From Lewinellaceae bacterium (GTDB lineage Bacteria; Bacteroidota; Bacteroidia; Chitinophagales; Saprospiraceae), in contig JACJYL010000001.1 in assembly GCA_020636105.1 (NCBI GenBank), forward strand, positions 1,798,001-1,862,000: a stretch of DNA of 64,000 nt, read 5' to 3'. A program made the position numbers and the translations under genes. The notes below the pieces were generated by a model. That model saw only the letters and a program-made list of their open reading frames with translations. It made no database searches and was not told the DNA's origin. Shown one piece after another: positions 17,433-26,650 of the stretch; position 1 is the first letter of the stretch; each line of letters begins with the position of its first letter.

Positions 17433-19649
17433 ATGAACCTTCATCCAAAATTTGGCCATGTTATCTTTTTGCTTTTTTTAACGGGTTTAACCTCCTTTTG
17501 GGCTTGCAATCCACAGGACAATGGAAAAGACATCAATCTCCCTGAAAATCATTCTTCCGCTTTTGCAGGAACCGAAAGTTGTATCTCCTGCCACCAGCAG
17601 GAATACCTTAGTTGGAAAGGTTCCCATCATGACCAGGCAATGAAAATGGCGGATTCAGTGACTGTTTTAGGGAATTTCGACAATGCTACCTTTGTTCACA
17701 AAAAGATAACGACCCGCTTTTTCAAAAAAGGAAATGATTTTTATGTCAATACGCCCGGTCAGGACGGAAAGCCCCATGACTATAAAATTATTTACACTTT
17801 CGGATTCTTCCCTCTTCAACAGTACATTGTCTCCTTCCCAAACGGCGCCTACCAGTGCCTGGATATCGCCTGGGACAGCAAAGACCACCAATGGTTCCAC
17901 CTCCAACCCGATATGAATCTTCAGCCGGATGAATGGATCCACTGGACGGGCGGGGGCATGCGCTGGAATACGGCTTGTGCCGATTGCCATTCAACGGATT
18001 TACGTAAAAATTTCGATGATGCTTCCAATACTTTTAACACCACCTTTAGTGAAATCAATGTAGCCTGCGAAGCTTGTCATGGACCGGCAGGGTTTCATGT
18101 GGGTTATTATAAAAAAACCGGTGATACCCTTGGCGGAAAAATCCCAAAACTTAAAATGAATTCCTCTTTGCCATCAAAAAATTTGGTAGATGAATGTGCC
18201 AGGTGCCACTCGAGAAGGGGGCAACTGACCGCTTATTATGATTATACCGGAAATTTTTTAGATCACTATGATCCTCAATTAATTACGCAAGGGCTCTATG
18301 AAGCTGACGGCCAAATACTCGATGAAGATTACGTTTACGGCTCTTTTACTCAAAGTAAAATGTACCACAATGGGGTTTCATGCCGGGATTGTCACGACGT
18401 ACATTCGTTGAAGTTAAAAAAACCCGGCAACGCACTTTGCCTGGAGTGTCATACCACTAAAGACTATAATAGCCCGACCCATCATTTTCATCAAGCCGAC
18501 ACCGAGGCCAGTCAGTGCATCAACTGCCATATGACAGGACGTTACTATATGGGCAATGACTTCCGCCGAGACCACAGTTTCAGGGTTCCGCGTCCCGACC
18601 AAACGGTTGCTTATGGCACACCCAATGCCTGTAATAATTGTCATATCGATCAAAGTGCCCAATGGGCGAGCAACTTCATTGTTGAAAAATACGGCCGCAA
18701 ACGTCCGGAACACTTTTCGGACTTATTGCTGAGTGGCCAAAACGGGAATCGGGGAGCATTAAAACAATTGATCGGGGATACACAATACCCGGATATTGCC
18801 AGGGCAACTGCCCTCAACTATTTTGCAGCCGGCTTAATTCCGGAAGATATGGATGAAATAAGGTTGTTTTTAAAAGATAGCTCAGCCCTCGTCAGGAAAG
18901 AAGCGGTCAATGCCTTGAATGGAACAGGCGGCAATTTCACCTCCCTGCTGCTCCCGCTGCTCAAAGATGAATCGCGATTGGTCAGAATCGCAGCGGCCAG
19001 GAATATGGTCATGTCGGGAACAGCCGAGGCCGACATAGATGGCTTTGAAGCGGCTCATCAGGAATACCTGAACAGTTTAAAAATCAACGCAGATTTCGCC
19101 ACCGGTCAGCAAAACCTGGCCCTCTATTACGAAGCTAAAGGAGAGACCAATCAAGCGATTGCCGCTTACCGTAAAGCAATCAATAAGGATGGCTTTTTTA
19201 ATCCGGCCCGAATGAACCTGGCCCTTCTGCTTTACCGCAATGGAATGGTAAAAGAAGCTGAAGCACTTTACCTGAAGGTAACGGAACAGGAACCGGATTT
19301 CAGCTATGCGTTTTATATGCTCGGACTGCTTTATAATGAAACGGGAAATAGGGAAAAAGCGAAAGAATACATGCAAAAATCCTGTAGTAAAAACCCTCCC
19401 AATCTACGGGCCTTTTACAATTATGCCTTGTTGCTTCAGCAAGAAAAATCAAACCAGTCCTCTGTTGACATACTCAACAAAGGACTGGAAATCTTTCCGG
19501 AGAATGAGCAATTGCTCTACGTGAAACTACTTGGAGAGATGAAGCTTGATCAAAAAAAAGAAGCCTTAAAGACCTGTCAGTTACTCCTCAAGATATCTCC
19601 TGACAATACAGAATATCGTCAGGTACTGCAAAGGTTGACAGGCCGGTAA
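17433..19649 (+). CDS. Octaheme c-type cytochrome lipoprotein with HEAT-like and TPR repeats
   Basis: The ATG at 17433 gives a lipoprotein signal with lipobox ending at C25 (SFWAC); the longer TTG-started frame adds only 13 unlikely residues. From this start there are eight CxxCH heme motifs, at residues 50, 182, 212, 255, 317, 336, 362 and 400. They are followed by HEAT-like helical repeats (about 440-560, SSALVRKEAVNAL, SRLVRIAAARNM) and by TPR repeats to residue 738 (SYAFYMLGLLYNETGN). The combination resembles the nitrite-reductase-like multiheme/TPR proteins of Bacteroidota and Planctomycetota. It should face the periplasm or cell surface. The redox partner is unknown, and no other cytochrome gene is adjacent. 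Confidence 0.88.
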   Translation: MNLHPKFGHVIFLLFLTGLTSFWACNPQDNGKDINLPENHSSAFAGTESCISCHQQEYLSWKGSHHDQAMKMADSVTVLGNFDNATFVHKKITTRFFKKGNDFYVNTPGQDGKPHDYKIIYTFGFFPLQQYIVSFPNGAYQCLDIAWDSKDHQWFHLQPDMNLQPDEWIHWTGGGMRWNTACADCHSTDLRKNFDDASNTFNTTFSEINVACEACHGPAGFHVGYYKKTGDTLGGKIPKLKMNSSLPSKNLVDECARCHSRRGQLTAYYDYTGNFLDHYDPQLITQGLYEADGQILDEDYVYGSFTQSKMYHNGVSCRDCHDVHSLKLKKPGNALCLECHTTKDYNSPTHHFHQADTEASQCINCHMTGRYYMGNDFRRDHSFRVPRPDQTVAYGTPNACNNCHIDQSAQWASNFIVEKYGRKRPEHFSDLLLSGQNGNRGALKQLIGDTQYPDIARATALNYFAAGLIPEDMDEIRLFLKDSSALVRKEAVNALNGTGGNFTSLLLPLLKDESRLVRIAAARNMVMSGTAEADIDGFEAAHQEYLNSLKINADFATGQQNLALYYEAKGETNQAIAAYRKAINKDGFFNPARMNLALLLYRNGMVKEAEALYLKVTEQEPDFSYAFYMLGLLYNETGNREKAKEYMQKSCSKNPPNLRAFYNYALLLQQEKSNQSSVDILNKGLEIFPENEQLLYVKLLGEMKLDQKKEALKTCQLLLKISPDNTEYRQVLQRLTGR

Positions 19650-19669
19650 AAAGAAATATGATTCTTACA

Positions 19670-22600
19670 CTATCCTTTCACTACCCGCTTAAAGGTTTGA
19701 ACTTTCCCATTTTTATAGGATAAATAATATATGCCGGCCGGAAGGTTACTCAAATCAAATGTATGTACATTTAATCCCTTCTCTACCACGATTTTTGCTT
19801 CCATTAATTTCCTTCCTGCAACATCTGTCAAAGAGAAATTTCCAGGTCCTGTGGCGGAAGCCAATATTTGAATCGTTAATTGGTCTTTGACAGGATTTGG
19901 GAAGATATTTAAAATACCTTCTTCCCCGTCTTTTCTTTCAATGTTGATTATATTGGAATAATGTTCCCTACCGTCAAAATCAATGGTTTTTAAACGATAA
20001 AACCCCTTAAACAAGGGAGCATTATCCCGCAATTGATAACTCACAGGGTGATTACTGTTCCCCGCGCCATTTAACTGTCCAATGGTTTCGAAAAAATTGA
20101 TTTCGTCTGTCGAGCGTTCAAGGACATGCACTTTGGTATTGACTTCAGAAGCGGTAATCCATTCCAGCAAATTGTACTTTTCCATCTCTTTTCCTGAAAA
20201 AGAAAGGAGTTCGACCGGAAGTGCAACACCACCTGGTGCGCCGCCACCGCCGCCACCGCCAAAAAATCCGTCCACCAAAAACTCGGCATAATGTTGTCCG
20301 TTATACATCCCATGTGTCCAGGAAGTGGTACTCGGCGCTCCGTGGTACAATTCTATACCATCGGCATTTGAAAGGGAACCAACGGAAAAAGGATCTGAGC
20401 CGTTATTTATGGTAAAAAATCTCAAATCGGTATGTCCTGACAACGGTGTACCTGCCTGGTTGACGATTTCTGCATTAATAGCCTCGTACTCTTCCGTAGT
20501 ATAATAAAACCTTACCCCAACCGCACCTATCGGATCCGTCGTCGGGGATACGGACCATTTTCTTTTCATAAATGCTGCCCCCATGCCATTGTCCACCAAA
20601 TTCCCGGGAACCGAAGGCACCCAGAAGGCATCAGAAGCGCCATCGGGGTCAATCGTTACCCCATCATTGGGAATAATAGCTCCGGTACTTCCTATTTTCA
20701 ATGAAAGTAAAATTTCGTTATTGGAGGAATGGAAAAAATGTGTCCATGCCCCGTCAATACAGGAAGAATCAGAGGTAATGGATAATGAAGAGGCGGGCAC
20801 AACCGGAAAGTATCCCTCATCGGCCACCTCGATACAAAAATGCCCAATCGAATCATTTCCGCCATCCACTTGAATGTAATAAAAAGCACCTTGAGTTAAA
20901 CAATTTAAAGATAAAACCGACATAGTGCCTGGACTTACTACCGTACCATTATCCTGATCACACCCTAATTGACTGTTTAATGTATTTAAATCCGAACACT
21001 CAAACCCGACGCCCTCTCCATAAACGGTAATTTCCGTATCGCCGATATCTCCGGGAGCTATATCTGTGGTGATGGTCACCCTGCCAGAAGGAGGCGCTGC
21101 AAAAGAAAACCACACGGAATTAGTGATGCCCGCAGAGCAATTTCCAACAGGTTCATAAGTTTCTACCGTAGCATAAATATTGGAATAGATGTCCCCTGAA
21201 CAGGGGGTTCCGAGGATCAACGGAGTGGCATTGCACAAGTCATTATTCTCCGGTGGAGGAGGCTGAATCTTAAAATTATCCACAAAAAAGTCATAATTCT
21301 CCAAATCCTCCACCGAGCCTTCATTTACATAAAAAGCAAAAACGGCCGTAGCACTTGTCAGGGCACTGATATCCACAAAAATGTTGTCGCCAACGTTAGA
21401 GGGCGTATTATTGACATCCCAGGAATGAATAGTAGTCCAGTTGCCCCCTCCATCCGTAGACTGCATTAACAATACCTGGTCATCAGACCCCATGTCAGAA
21501 GGTAGTGTGTTGCCATTGCCTGTTACGGCAACGTCCACGTTCAAAATGAAACCTCCTGCGGTCAGGTCGAATGTCGGTGAAATAAGCCAATCTTCATCAT
21601 CGTTCTTCCAAATATTGAATTTTATAGCGCCTGTTTCTCCATTATTGGCAAAACCATCGGCTTTCCATCCGGAAACACCAGTTGTGGTTGGACCGGACAA
21701 TGGCCCTTTTCCTACTTCCCAGCAATTTGGAAGAAAGGTTGAAAAATCCTGTGCATAATCAGGAACATAAACTCCGCACAAAGTTGTAAAGGTGAAGGGA
21801 CCTACCCAATTACTTTGCCCTACCCCTCCGCTGGCTTCACAATCAGTCCTTACATAAAAATCATAACTCGTTTCAAAAGCTCCTTCCGACCATTGGAATG
21901 GATTTGTATCGACATCTTCATAGGTCGGAATACCCGTAGGCGAAAATCCTGATGCGCCAATTTCTATATCCCAATGGGTAGCCGTACCGTTTTCTGTCCA
22001 GCCGAGATTTGCCCCTAAAGAGGTAATTGTGGTGGCGATCAATGTTGAGGGCGCGGCACATTCAGGAGGAAGGGTACAAGAGAATGTCGCTTCCCAACCA
22101 GTGCTGGTAGTCGCTCCATCAGATCTAAACCAAAAGGTCAAACATCCATTTGGTGCAGTAGAGGTAACCGTTGCCGGGGAGGTGGTCCCGTAGTAGGATC
22201 CGGCAGGACAGTTAATGGTATCAATACCCACCCCCAGCCCGCTGGCGATGATGGGATCCGTAATGGCAGCTCCATTGTAAACGACCATTCCGTCAAAGCC
22301 ATATTCTGTATTAAAACTGGTAAATACGGTAGTTATTACGTCCCCTCCCATAGTTGGGCAGACAGTAGTTTGGATACTTTCATCATTTGAATATTCCCCT
22401 GTGGATCCTCCTGTGTCATACCAATTATCGCCACATCCGGGAAGCGTAGTAAAGGTAAAAGGCCCCGCCCAGCTACTTTGTCCTGTTCCTCCATCGGCCT
22501 CACAATCAGATCTTACATAAAAATCATAACTCGTATTAGAATCTGCCCCTGTCCAGTGGAATGGGTTGGTATTAACATTATTAAACGATGGCACTCCGGT

Positions 22601-23755
22601 TGGTAAAAAACCCGCCGGAACTATTTCTAAATCCCAAAGACCGGCAGAACCGTTTTCTGTCCAGCCGAGATCCGCACCTGAACCGTTAATATTTGTTGCT
22701 GTCAAGGGAGAAGGGGGCAAACAATCCGGGTTCGGCAAACAAGCAAAAGTCACTTCCCAGCCGGAATCAGTGGTGGCCCCATCGGATCTAAACAAAAAGG
22801 TCAAACACCCATTAGCTGCAGTGGACGTCACTATACCGGGGGAGGTTGCTCCATAGAAAGATCCTTCAGGACAAGTAGTGGGATCCTCTCCGGCGGGAAG
22901 TCCGCTGGAAATAATGGGATCCATGATGCTATTCCCATTGTAAATGACCATTCCGTCAAAGCCGCTTTCTGTCATAAAGCTGGCAAAGTCGGCACTGATC
23001 ACTTCCCCTCCTACATCGGGGCAAACCGTCGTTTGAATACTTTCATTATCAAAATAATCTGCTCCTGCCCCACCTGTATCATACCAGGAGTCACCGCATC
23101 CGGGAAGCGTGGTAAAAGTAAAAGGACCTACCCAACCACTTTGCCCTATGCCGCCATCGGCTTCACAATCAGCTCTCACATAAAAATCATAACTCGTGGG
23201 AGAAGTTGCCCCTGTCCATAGAAATGGATTGGTATTTATATCATTTTGCGTTGGAATGCCGCTTGGTGGATTGCCTGATAAAACAATCTCCAGATCCCAG
23301 GACATGGCTGACTCACCTTCTGTCCAGCCCAGCGTTGCCCCCGTGTTGGTAATATTAGTGGCGGTTAATTCAGAGGGAGCAGGACATGTCGGGCAATTTG
23401 CTGTTATTGTTCCGGAAGTAATATTCGTTCCGGTTGCGGCTGCGGCTTCATTGCCATCATTATCCAGTATTCTGTAAGAGGTTTCATAGCCATATTGTCC
23501 GCCTCCGTTCCAAAGGGTGGTGATGTCATCTCCGTAGGTTACCGGAAAAATCAAAATGGCCTGGTAGCCATTAATTATGGTTACATCATCCAAAACGACA
23601 ATACCGTTAACCAAAACATCCATAGTATTTCCATTCCAGCCATCTCCAAAAACATCATTCATTTCAAGAGAATAATTGCATTGACCAAAAGCATTTTGCC
23701 CAAAAGCAATCCCTAAAACTGCTACGAGTAATAATAAAAATTTATTCATGTTCAA
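19670..23755 (-). CDS. Very large T9SS-sorted surface protein with repeated FnIII/CUB-like modules
   Basis: A 1361-residue exported protein with a signal peptide (about 1-25) and a type A sorting domain at about 1285-1361 (ILNIFPNPVKDQL ... QTFKRVVKG). Two long repeats at about 134-555 each pair a fibronectin-III-like module (SELTATNITNTGATLGWTE, ending GPFTFTTLPGCGD) with a CUB-like module (GFDGMVIYNG, GCLTFLFRSDG). A third FnIII copy is followed by a cleaved-adhesin/MAM-type jelly-roll domain (DEDWLISPTFDL). A Gly-run linker GGGGGGGAPGG precedes the last region. Likely a cell-surface adhesin or binding protein; no catalytic site is evident. Confidence 0.88.
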   Translation of the reverse strand: MNMNKFLLLLVAVLGIAFGQNAFGQCNYSLEMNDVFGDGWNGNTMDVLVNGIVVLDDVTIINGYQAILIFPVTYGDDITTLWNGGGQYGYETSYRILDNDGNEAAAATGTNITSGTITANCPTCPAPSELTATNITNTGATLGWTEGESAMSWDLEIVLSGNPPSGIPTQNDINTNPFLWTGATSPTSYDFYVRADCEADGGIGQSGWVGPFTFTTLPGCGDSWYDTGGAGADYFDNESIQTTVCPDVGGEVISADFASFMTESGFDGMVIYNGNSIMDPIISSGLPAGEDPTTCPEGSFYGATSPGIVTSTAANGCLTFLFRSDGATTDSGWEVTFACLPNPDCLPPSPLTATNINGSGADLGWTENGSAGLWDLEIVPAGFLPTGVPSFNNVNTNPFHWTGADSNTSYDFYVRSDCEADGGTGQSSWAGPFTFTTLPGCGDNWYDTGGSTGEYSNDESIQTTVCPTMGGDVITTVFTSFNTEYGFDGMVVYNGAAITDPIIASGLGVGIDTINCPAGSYYGTTSPATVTSTAPNGCLTFWFRSDGATTSTGWEATFSCTLPPECAAPSTLIATTITSLGANLGWTENGTATHWDIEIGASGFSPTGIPTYEDVDTNPFQWSEGAFETSYDFYVRTDCEASGGVGQSNWVGPFTFTTLCGVYVPDYAQDFSTFLPNCWEVGKGPLSGPTTTGVSGWKADGFANNGETGAIKFNIWKNDDEDWLISPTFDLTAGGFILNVDVAVTGNGNTLPSDMGSDDQVLLMQSTDGGGNWTTIHSWDVNNTPSNVGDNIFVDISALTSATAVFAFYVNEGSVEDLENYDFFVDNFKIQPPPPENNDLCNATPLILGTPCSGDIYSNIYATVETYEPVGNCSAGITNSVWFSFAAPPSGRVTITTDIAPGDIGDTEITVYGEGVGFECSDLNTLNSQLGCDQDNGTVVSPGTMSVLSLNCLTQGAFYYIQVDGGNDSIGHFCIEVADEGYFPVVPASSLSITSDSSCIDGAWTHFFHSSNNEILLSLKIGSTGAIIPNDGVTIDPDGASDAFWVPSVPGNLVDNGMGAAFMKRKWSVSPTTDPIGAVGVRFYYTTEEYEAINAEIVNQAGTPLSGHTDLRFFTINNGSDPFSVGSLSNADGIELYHGAPSTTSWTHGMYNGQHYAEFLVDGFFGGGGGGGAPGGVALPVELLSFSGKEMEKYNLLEWITASEVNTKVHVLERSTDEINFFETIGQLNGAGNSNHPVSYQLRDNAPLFKGFYRLKTIDFDGREHYSNIINIERKDGEEGILNIFPNPVKDQLTIQILASATGPGNFSLTDVAGRKLMEAKIVVEKGLNVHTFDLSNLPAGIYYLSYKNGKVQTFKRVVKG

Positions 23756-23925
23756 TTATCTGTAATTTAAAAATGAGCAGTTTTAATTTATAACCCAATC
23801 CGGGAAAGAAAATTAAGGAGAAAACGTGTTGGAAAAGTGGAAATATTACACGCGCATCCAAAATAGACAATAAGAATTTACGGTACTCTATCTTTCTTGA
23901 AATATATTTTTTAATACGCCCTTTT

Positions 23926-25611
23926 TTACTGCCCCGCCTTACAGGCTTTTATGCTCGTTTGAAAAATACGGATCAAATTCCTGGCATCTTCCACATTTTG
24001 CATCCTGATCAAAAAGGAATTCTGGTAATCTCCAGGCTCTCCGTTTTTATAGTATTTTATGTTCTTTGCCCCTCTTTTCGAAGGAATCTCCACAGACAAG
24101 GTTTTCCCTGAAATTTTAAACCGGACAGCTTCCTCGTCAAGGTCTATCAAATTAAATTCATAAACTTCCCGGGTATCTTCTTTTTTGCCCTGCTCAATCG
24201 TGGTAAACTGCCACTTACAATCTGTCTCTTCGATCATTTTAATGGATTGTTCAAGATTGCTTTCAACTTTATCAGACAATTTACCTGTTATCCATTCAAG
24301 ATTATCTTTTGCTTTTTCAGCAGGCTCAAACCCTTTTTGGTCACCGCATAGTTTTACGGCTTCCGGTAAAATATAGGCCAGCATTTTAGCATTTTCAGTA
24401 TTTGTAGCTAAAAAGGTTACATCATTGGTGTAATTCTGTAGTTCTCCGTTTTTAAAAGGTTGCACAAGTTTGTCTTTTCCTGTATCGAATGCCACGGAAA
24501 TTTCTTTTCCTTTCACCTTGATCTCTATTGATTTTGGCTCAATGTCGATTAAATTAAATTTGGATTTCTCCTCTGATGGATCCCCTTTTGATTTTTGTTC
24601 AATAACGGTAAATTCAGTATTACAGGAAGCCTGGAGTGTTTGTGAAGTTTTATCCTCCCCTGAATGAATGTCCTTTAAATGATCTGTCAGCAATCCCAGG
24701 GCCTGGTCCAAAGAAGTAATCTCAGGATATTTGGCCTTATCAATGGGCGCACTTGCTTTAATGGCTTCTTCCAGTACTGACATCATACATTTGGCCTTTT
24801 CGAAATCATTGACCATAAATTTGACGCTGTTTGTGTAATTCCCCTGAGCTCCATCTTTTTCATAATAAATATATTTGAGATTGCCTTTGGTTTCCACTTC
24901 CACAAATACCTCAGTATCTTTAATTTCAAGGGATACCTTACGTTCATCCAGGTCGGTTAAGTTTATTTTCCAGTGTTCTTCCATCGTTTTCTTGCCGCGT
25001 TCCACGAGGCTGTATTCAATCATGGAAGAACCCTTTCCTTCAGTTTTGAAATGCTGATCGAACGTTGTTTCATTCACCGTAAAAGTCGAAATATTGTCCT
25101 GAAGCCAGGTCAGCCGTTCCTCGAAAGTAGCCGGGGCACAAACCGATTTTATTTCCCTGGCGAGCGGAATGGCTTCTTTAAGGAAAGATTCAAGCGCCCT
25201 TCCGTTATCTGCATCCAGGGCAACCAATTCCAATTCATTAATATATTTTTGCTGCTCATCTCCCTGGAATACTTTAATTAGCTTTTGCCGGTTTTCAATA
25301 AAAAAATTCACAACCATCATGTCCTTTTGATCCTCTACCTTGATGGTATTGAGATCAATATCCCTTAAACTAAACTCAAAGAGAATAGATTCTGTTCCTT
25401 TTTTCCCTTGCCTGTCCTGTATGTACGTAAGTTTATAAGGAAACTCCTGGTTCCATTTTAAGGTTTGGCGGTAAGTGTAGTTTTTTGTACTGACTTCCCG
25501 GAACAGATCCTTTGCGTTTTTTAATGCTTCTTCCAGGGAGGAACTTTCCTGTGCTGAGGCTCCCACAATAAAAACCAACATCAATACAACTGAAATAGAG
25601 AATTTTTTCAT
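23926..25611 (-). CDS. Secreted protein made of four copies of an uncharacterised ~130-residue module
   Basis: A 561-residue protein with signal peptide MKKFSISVVLMLVFIVGASA. The mature part is four divergent tandem modules at about 22-155, 160-290, 298-420 and 430-558. Each begins with an amphipathic helix (SLEEALKNAK, TFEERLTWLQ, SLDQALGLLT, AKDNLEWITG). A beta-rich part with a pattern [FK]NLxDxD/E follows (FSLRDIDLNTIKV, INLTDLDERKVSL, FNLIDIEPKSIEI, FNLIDLDEEAVRF). Then come a YxKNGExxxYxN motif and a closing helix (NARALxxxLxEAI). I do not recognise the module. It has no T9SS CTD and no lipobox, so the product is predicted to be periplasmic. Confidence 0.8.
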   Translation of the reverse strand: MKKFSISVVLMLVFIVGASAQESSSLEEALKNAKDLFREVSTKNYTYRQTLKWNQEFPYKLTYIQDRQGKKGTESILFEFSLRDIDLNTIKVEDQKDMMVVNFFIENRQKLIKVFQGDEQQKYINELELVALDADNGRALESFLKEAIPLAREIKSVCAPATFEERLTWLQDNISTFTVNETTFDQHFKTEGKGSSMIEYSLVERGKKTMEEHWKINLTDLDERKVSLEIKDTEVFVEVETKGNLKYIYYEKDGAQGNYTNSVKFMVNDFEKAKCMMSVLEEAIKASAPIDKAKYPEITSLDQALGLLTDHLKDIHSGEDKTSQTLQASCNTEFTVIEQKSKGDPSEEKSKFNLIDIEPKSIEIKVKGKEISVAFDTGKDKLVQPFKNGELQNYTNDVTFLATNTENAKMLAYILPEAVKLCGDQKGFEPAEKAKDNLEWITGKLSDKVESNLEQSIKMIEETDCKWQFTTIEQGKKEDTREVYEFNLIDLDEEAVRFKISGKTLSVEIPSKRGAKNIKYYKNGEPGDYQNSFLIRMQNVEDARNLIRIFQTSIKACKAGQ

Positions 25612-25896
25612 AAAAGATTTTTTTTAAGGTAATTCAACAGCGCTAAAGTAACAAGATTTAATCTTACATACAAAAAACGTAAAATACGGAGCACCGAATT
25701 CAATTGAAGATGCCTCCCTTTTTTGTTCCTCGTTTGTATGTATCGCCCTAAATGCCCGGGAGTTACTTCATACCTTTGAAAAGGGGAGGATTTTTTCGTA
25801 AATTGAAAGTTAATCCCCTTCACAAGGCTTTTATTCCTTTTATTTTATTGAAATTTGCCTTCTTAATAGCTGCCTGCAATAAATTAAGCTAACACC

Positions 25897-26580
25897 ATGC
25901 AAAAATACGACTACCTGCTCTTCGATGCCGACAATACACTATTCGACTTCCAAACTTCCGAAGCCTTTGCGCTGGAACAGGCCCTCCAGGGATTGGGTAT
26001 TGAATTTAACTATGGATATGTAGAGTCGTATCGCGTGATCAACCACGAAGTCTGGCGGGATTTTGAAAATGGGGAACTGGCCAAAGAGCACCTTCGGAAT
26101 CGTCGTTTTGAATTATTTTTCATGGAACTGGGGATAAGGGCCGATGTGGACAGGGTGGCCAGGGAATACCTGGAGCATTTGAGTCAAAGTGCTTTTTTAA
26201 TTCCCGGAGCAGAAGCACTCTTGGAGGAGGTGAGTAAAAACCATAAACTGGTTTTGGTCACCAATGGTTTAAAGGAAGTTCAACGCCCCAGGTTAAAAAA
26301 ATCTACGATCGGGCATTATTTTGAAACAATCGTTGTTTCTGACGAGATTGGTCATGCCAAACCCGATGCTGCTTTTTTTGATTACGTATTCAATGAGATC
26401 GGTTTTCCCGATAAATCCAGGGTACTCATGATCGGAGATAATATCAATGCAGATATCCGCGGCGGGTTGGAGTACGGATTGGACAGTTGCTGGTATAATC
26501 CGGAAAAGAAATCCCTGGAAAACGGGATCAATCCCACCATGATCATACATCAAATCGGTCAATTGACTCGCTTCCTTTAA
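25897..26580 (+). CDS. YjjG family noncanonical pyrimidine nucleotidase (HAD superfamily)
   Basis: A 227-residue cytosolic HAD phosphatase. Motif I is DADNT (nucleophile D10, acid/base D12), with QKYDYLLFDADNTLFDF typical of YjjG. Motif II is VTNGL, motif III the lysine in KSTIGHYFETIVVSDEIGHAKPD, and motif IV GDNINADIRGG. YjjG members dephosphorylate UMP, dUMP and mutagenic pyrimidine nucleotides, acting in house-cleaning of the nucleotide pool. The gene is monocistronic and converges on the large T9SS gene downstream. Confidence 0.9.
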   Translation: MQKYDYLLFDADNTLFDFQTSEAFALEQALQGLGIEFNYGYVESYRVINHEVWRDFENGELAKEHLRNRRFELFFMELGIRADVDRVAREYLEHLSQSAFLIPGAEALLEEVSKNHKLVLVTNGLKEVQRPRLKKSTIGHYFETIVVSDEIGHAKPDAAFFDYVFNEIGFPDKSRVLMIGDNINADIRGGLEYGLDSCWYNPEKKSLENGINPTMIIHQIGQLTRFL

Positions 26581-26615
26581 AAAAAAACGGTTCCCCGGAA
26601 AATCCGGAGAACCGC
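26581..26615 (-). terminator. Rho-independent terminator for the 26651-31081 gene
   Basis: Read on the minus strand, CGGTTCTCCGGA pairs with TCCGGGGAACCG around a 3-4 nt loop and is followed by a run of T residues (the A-run at 26581-26587). It lies 36 bp beyond the stop of the minus-strand gene and abuts the stop of the convergent nucleotidase gene. Confidence 0.85.
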
Positions 26616-26650
26616 AGGGTCATTATTAGAAATTAATGATTTCCTTTTTC

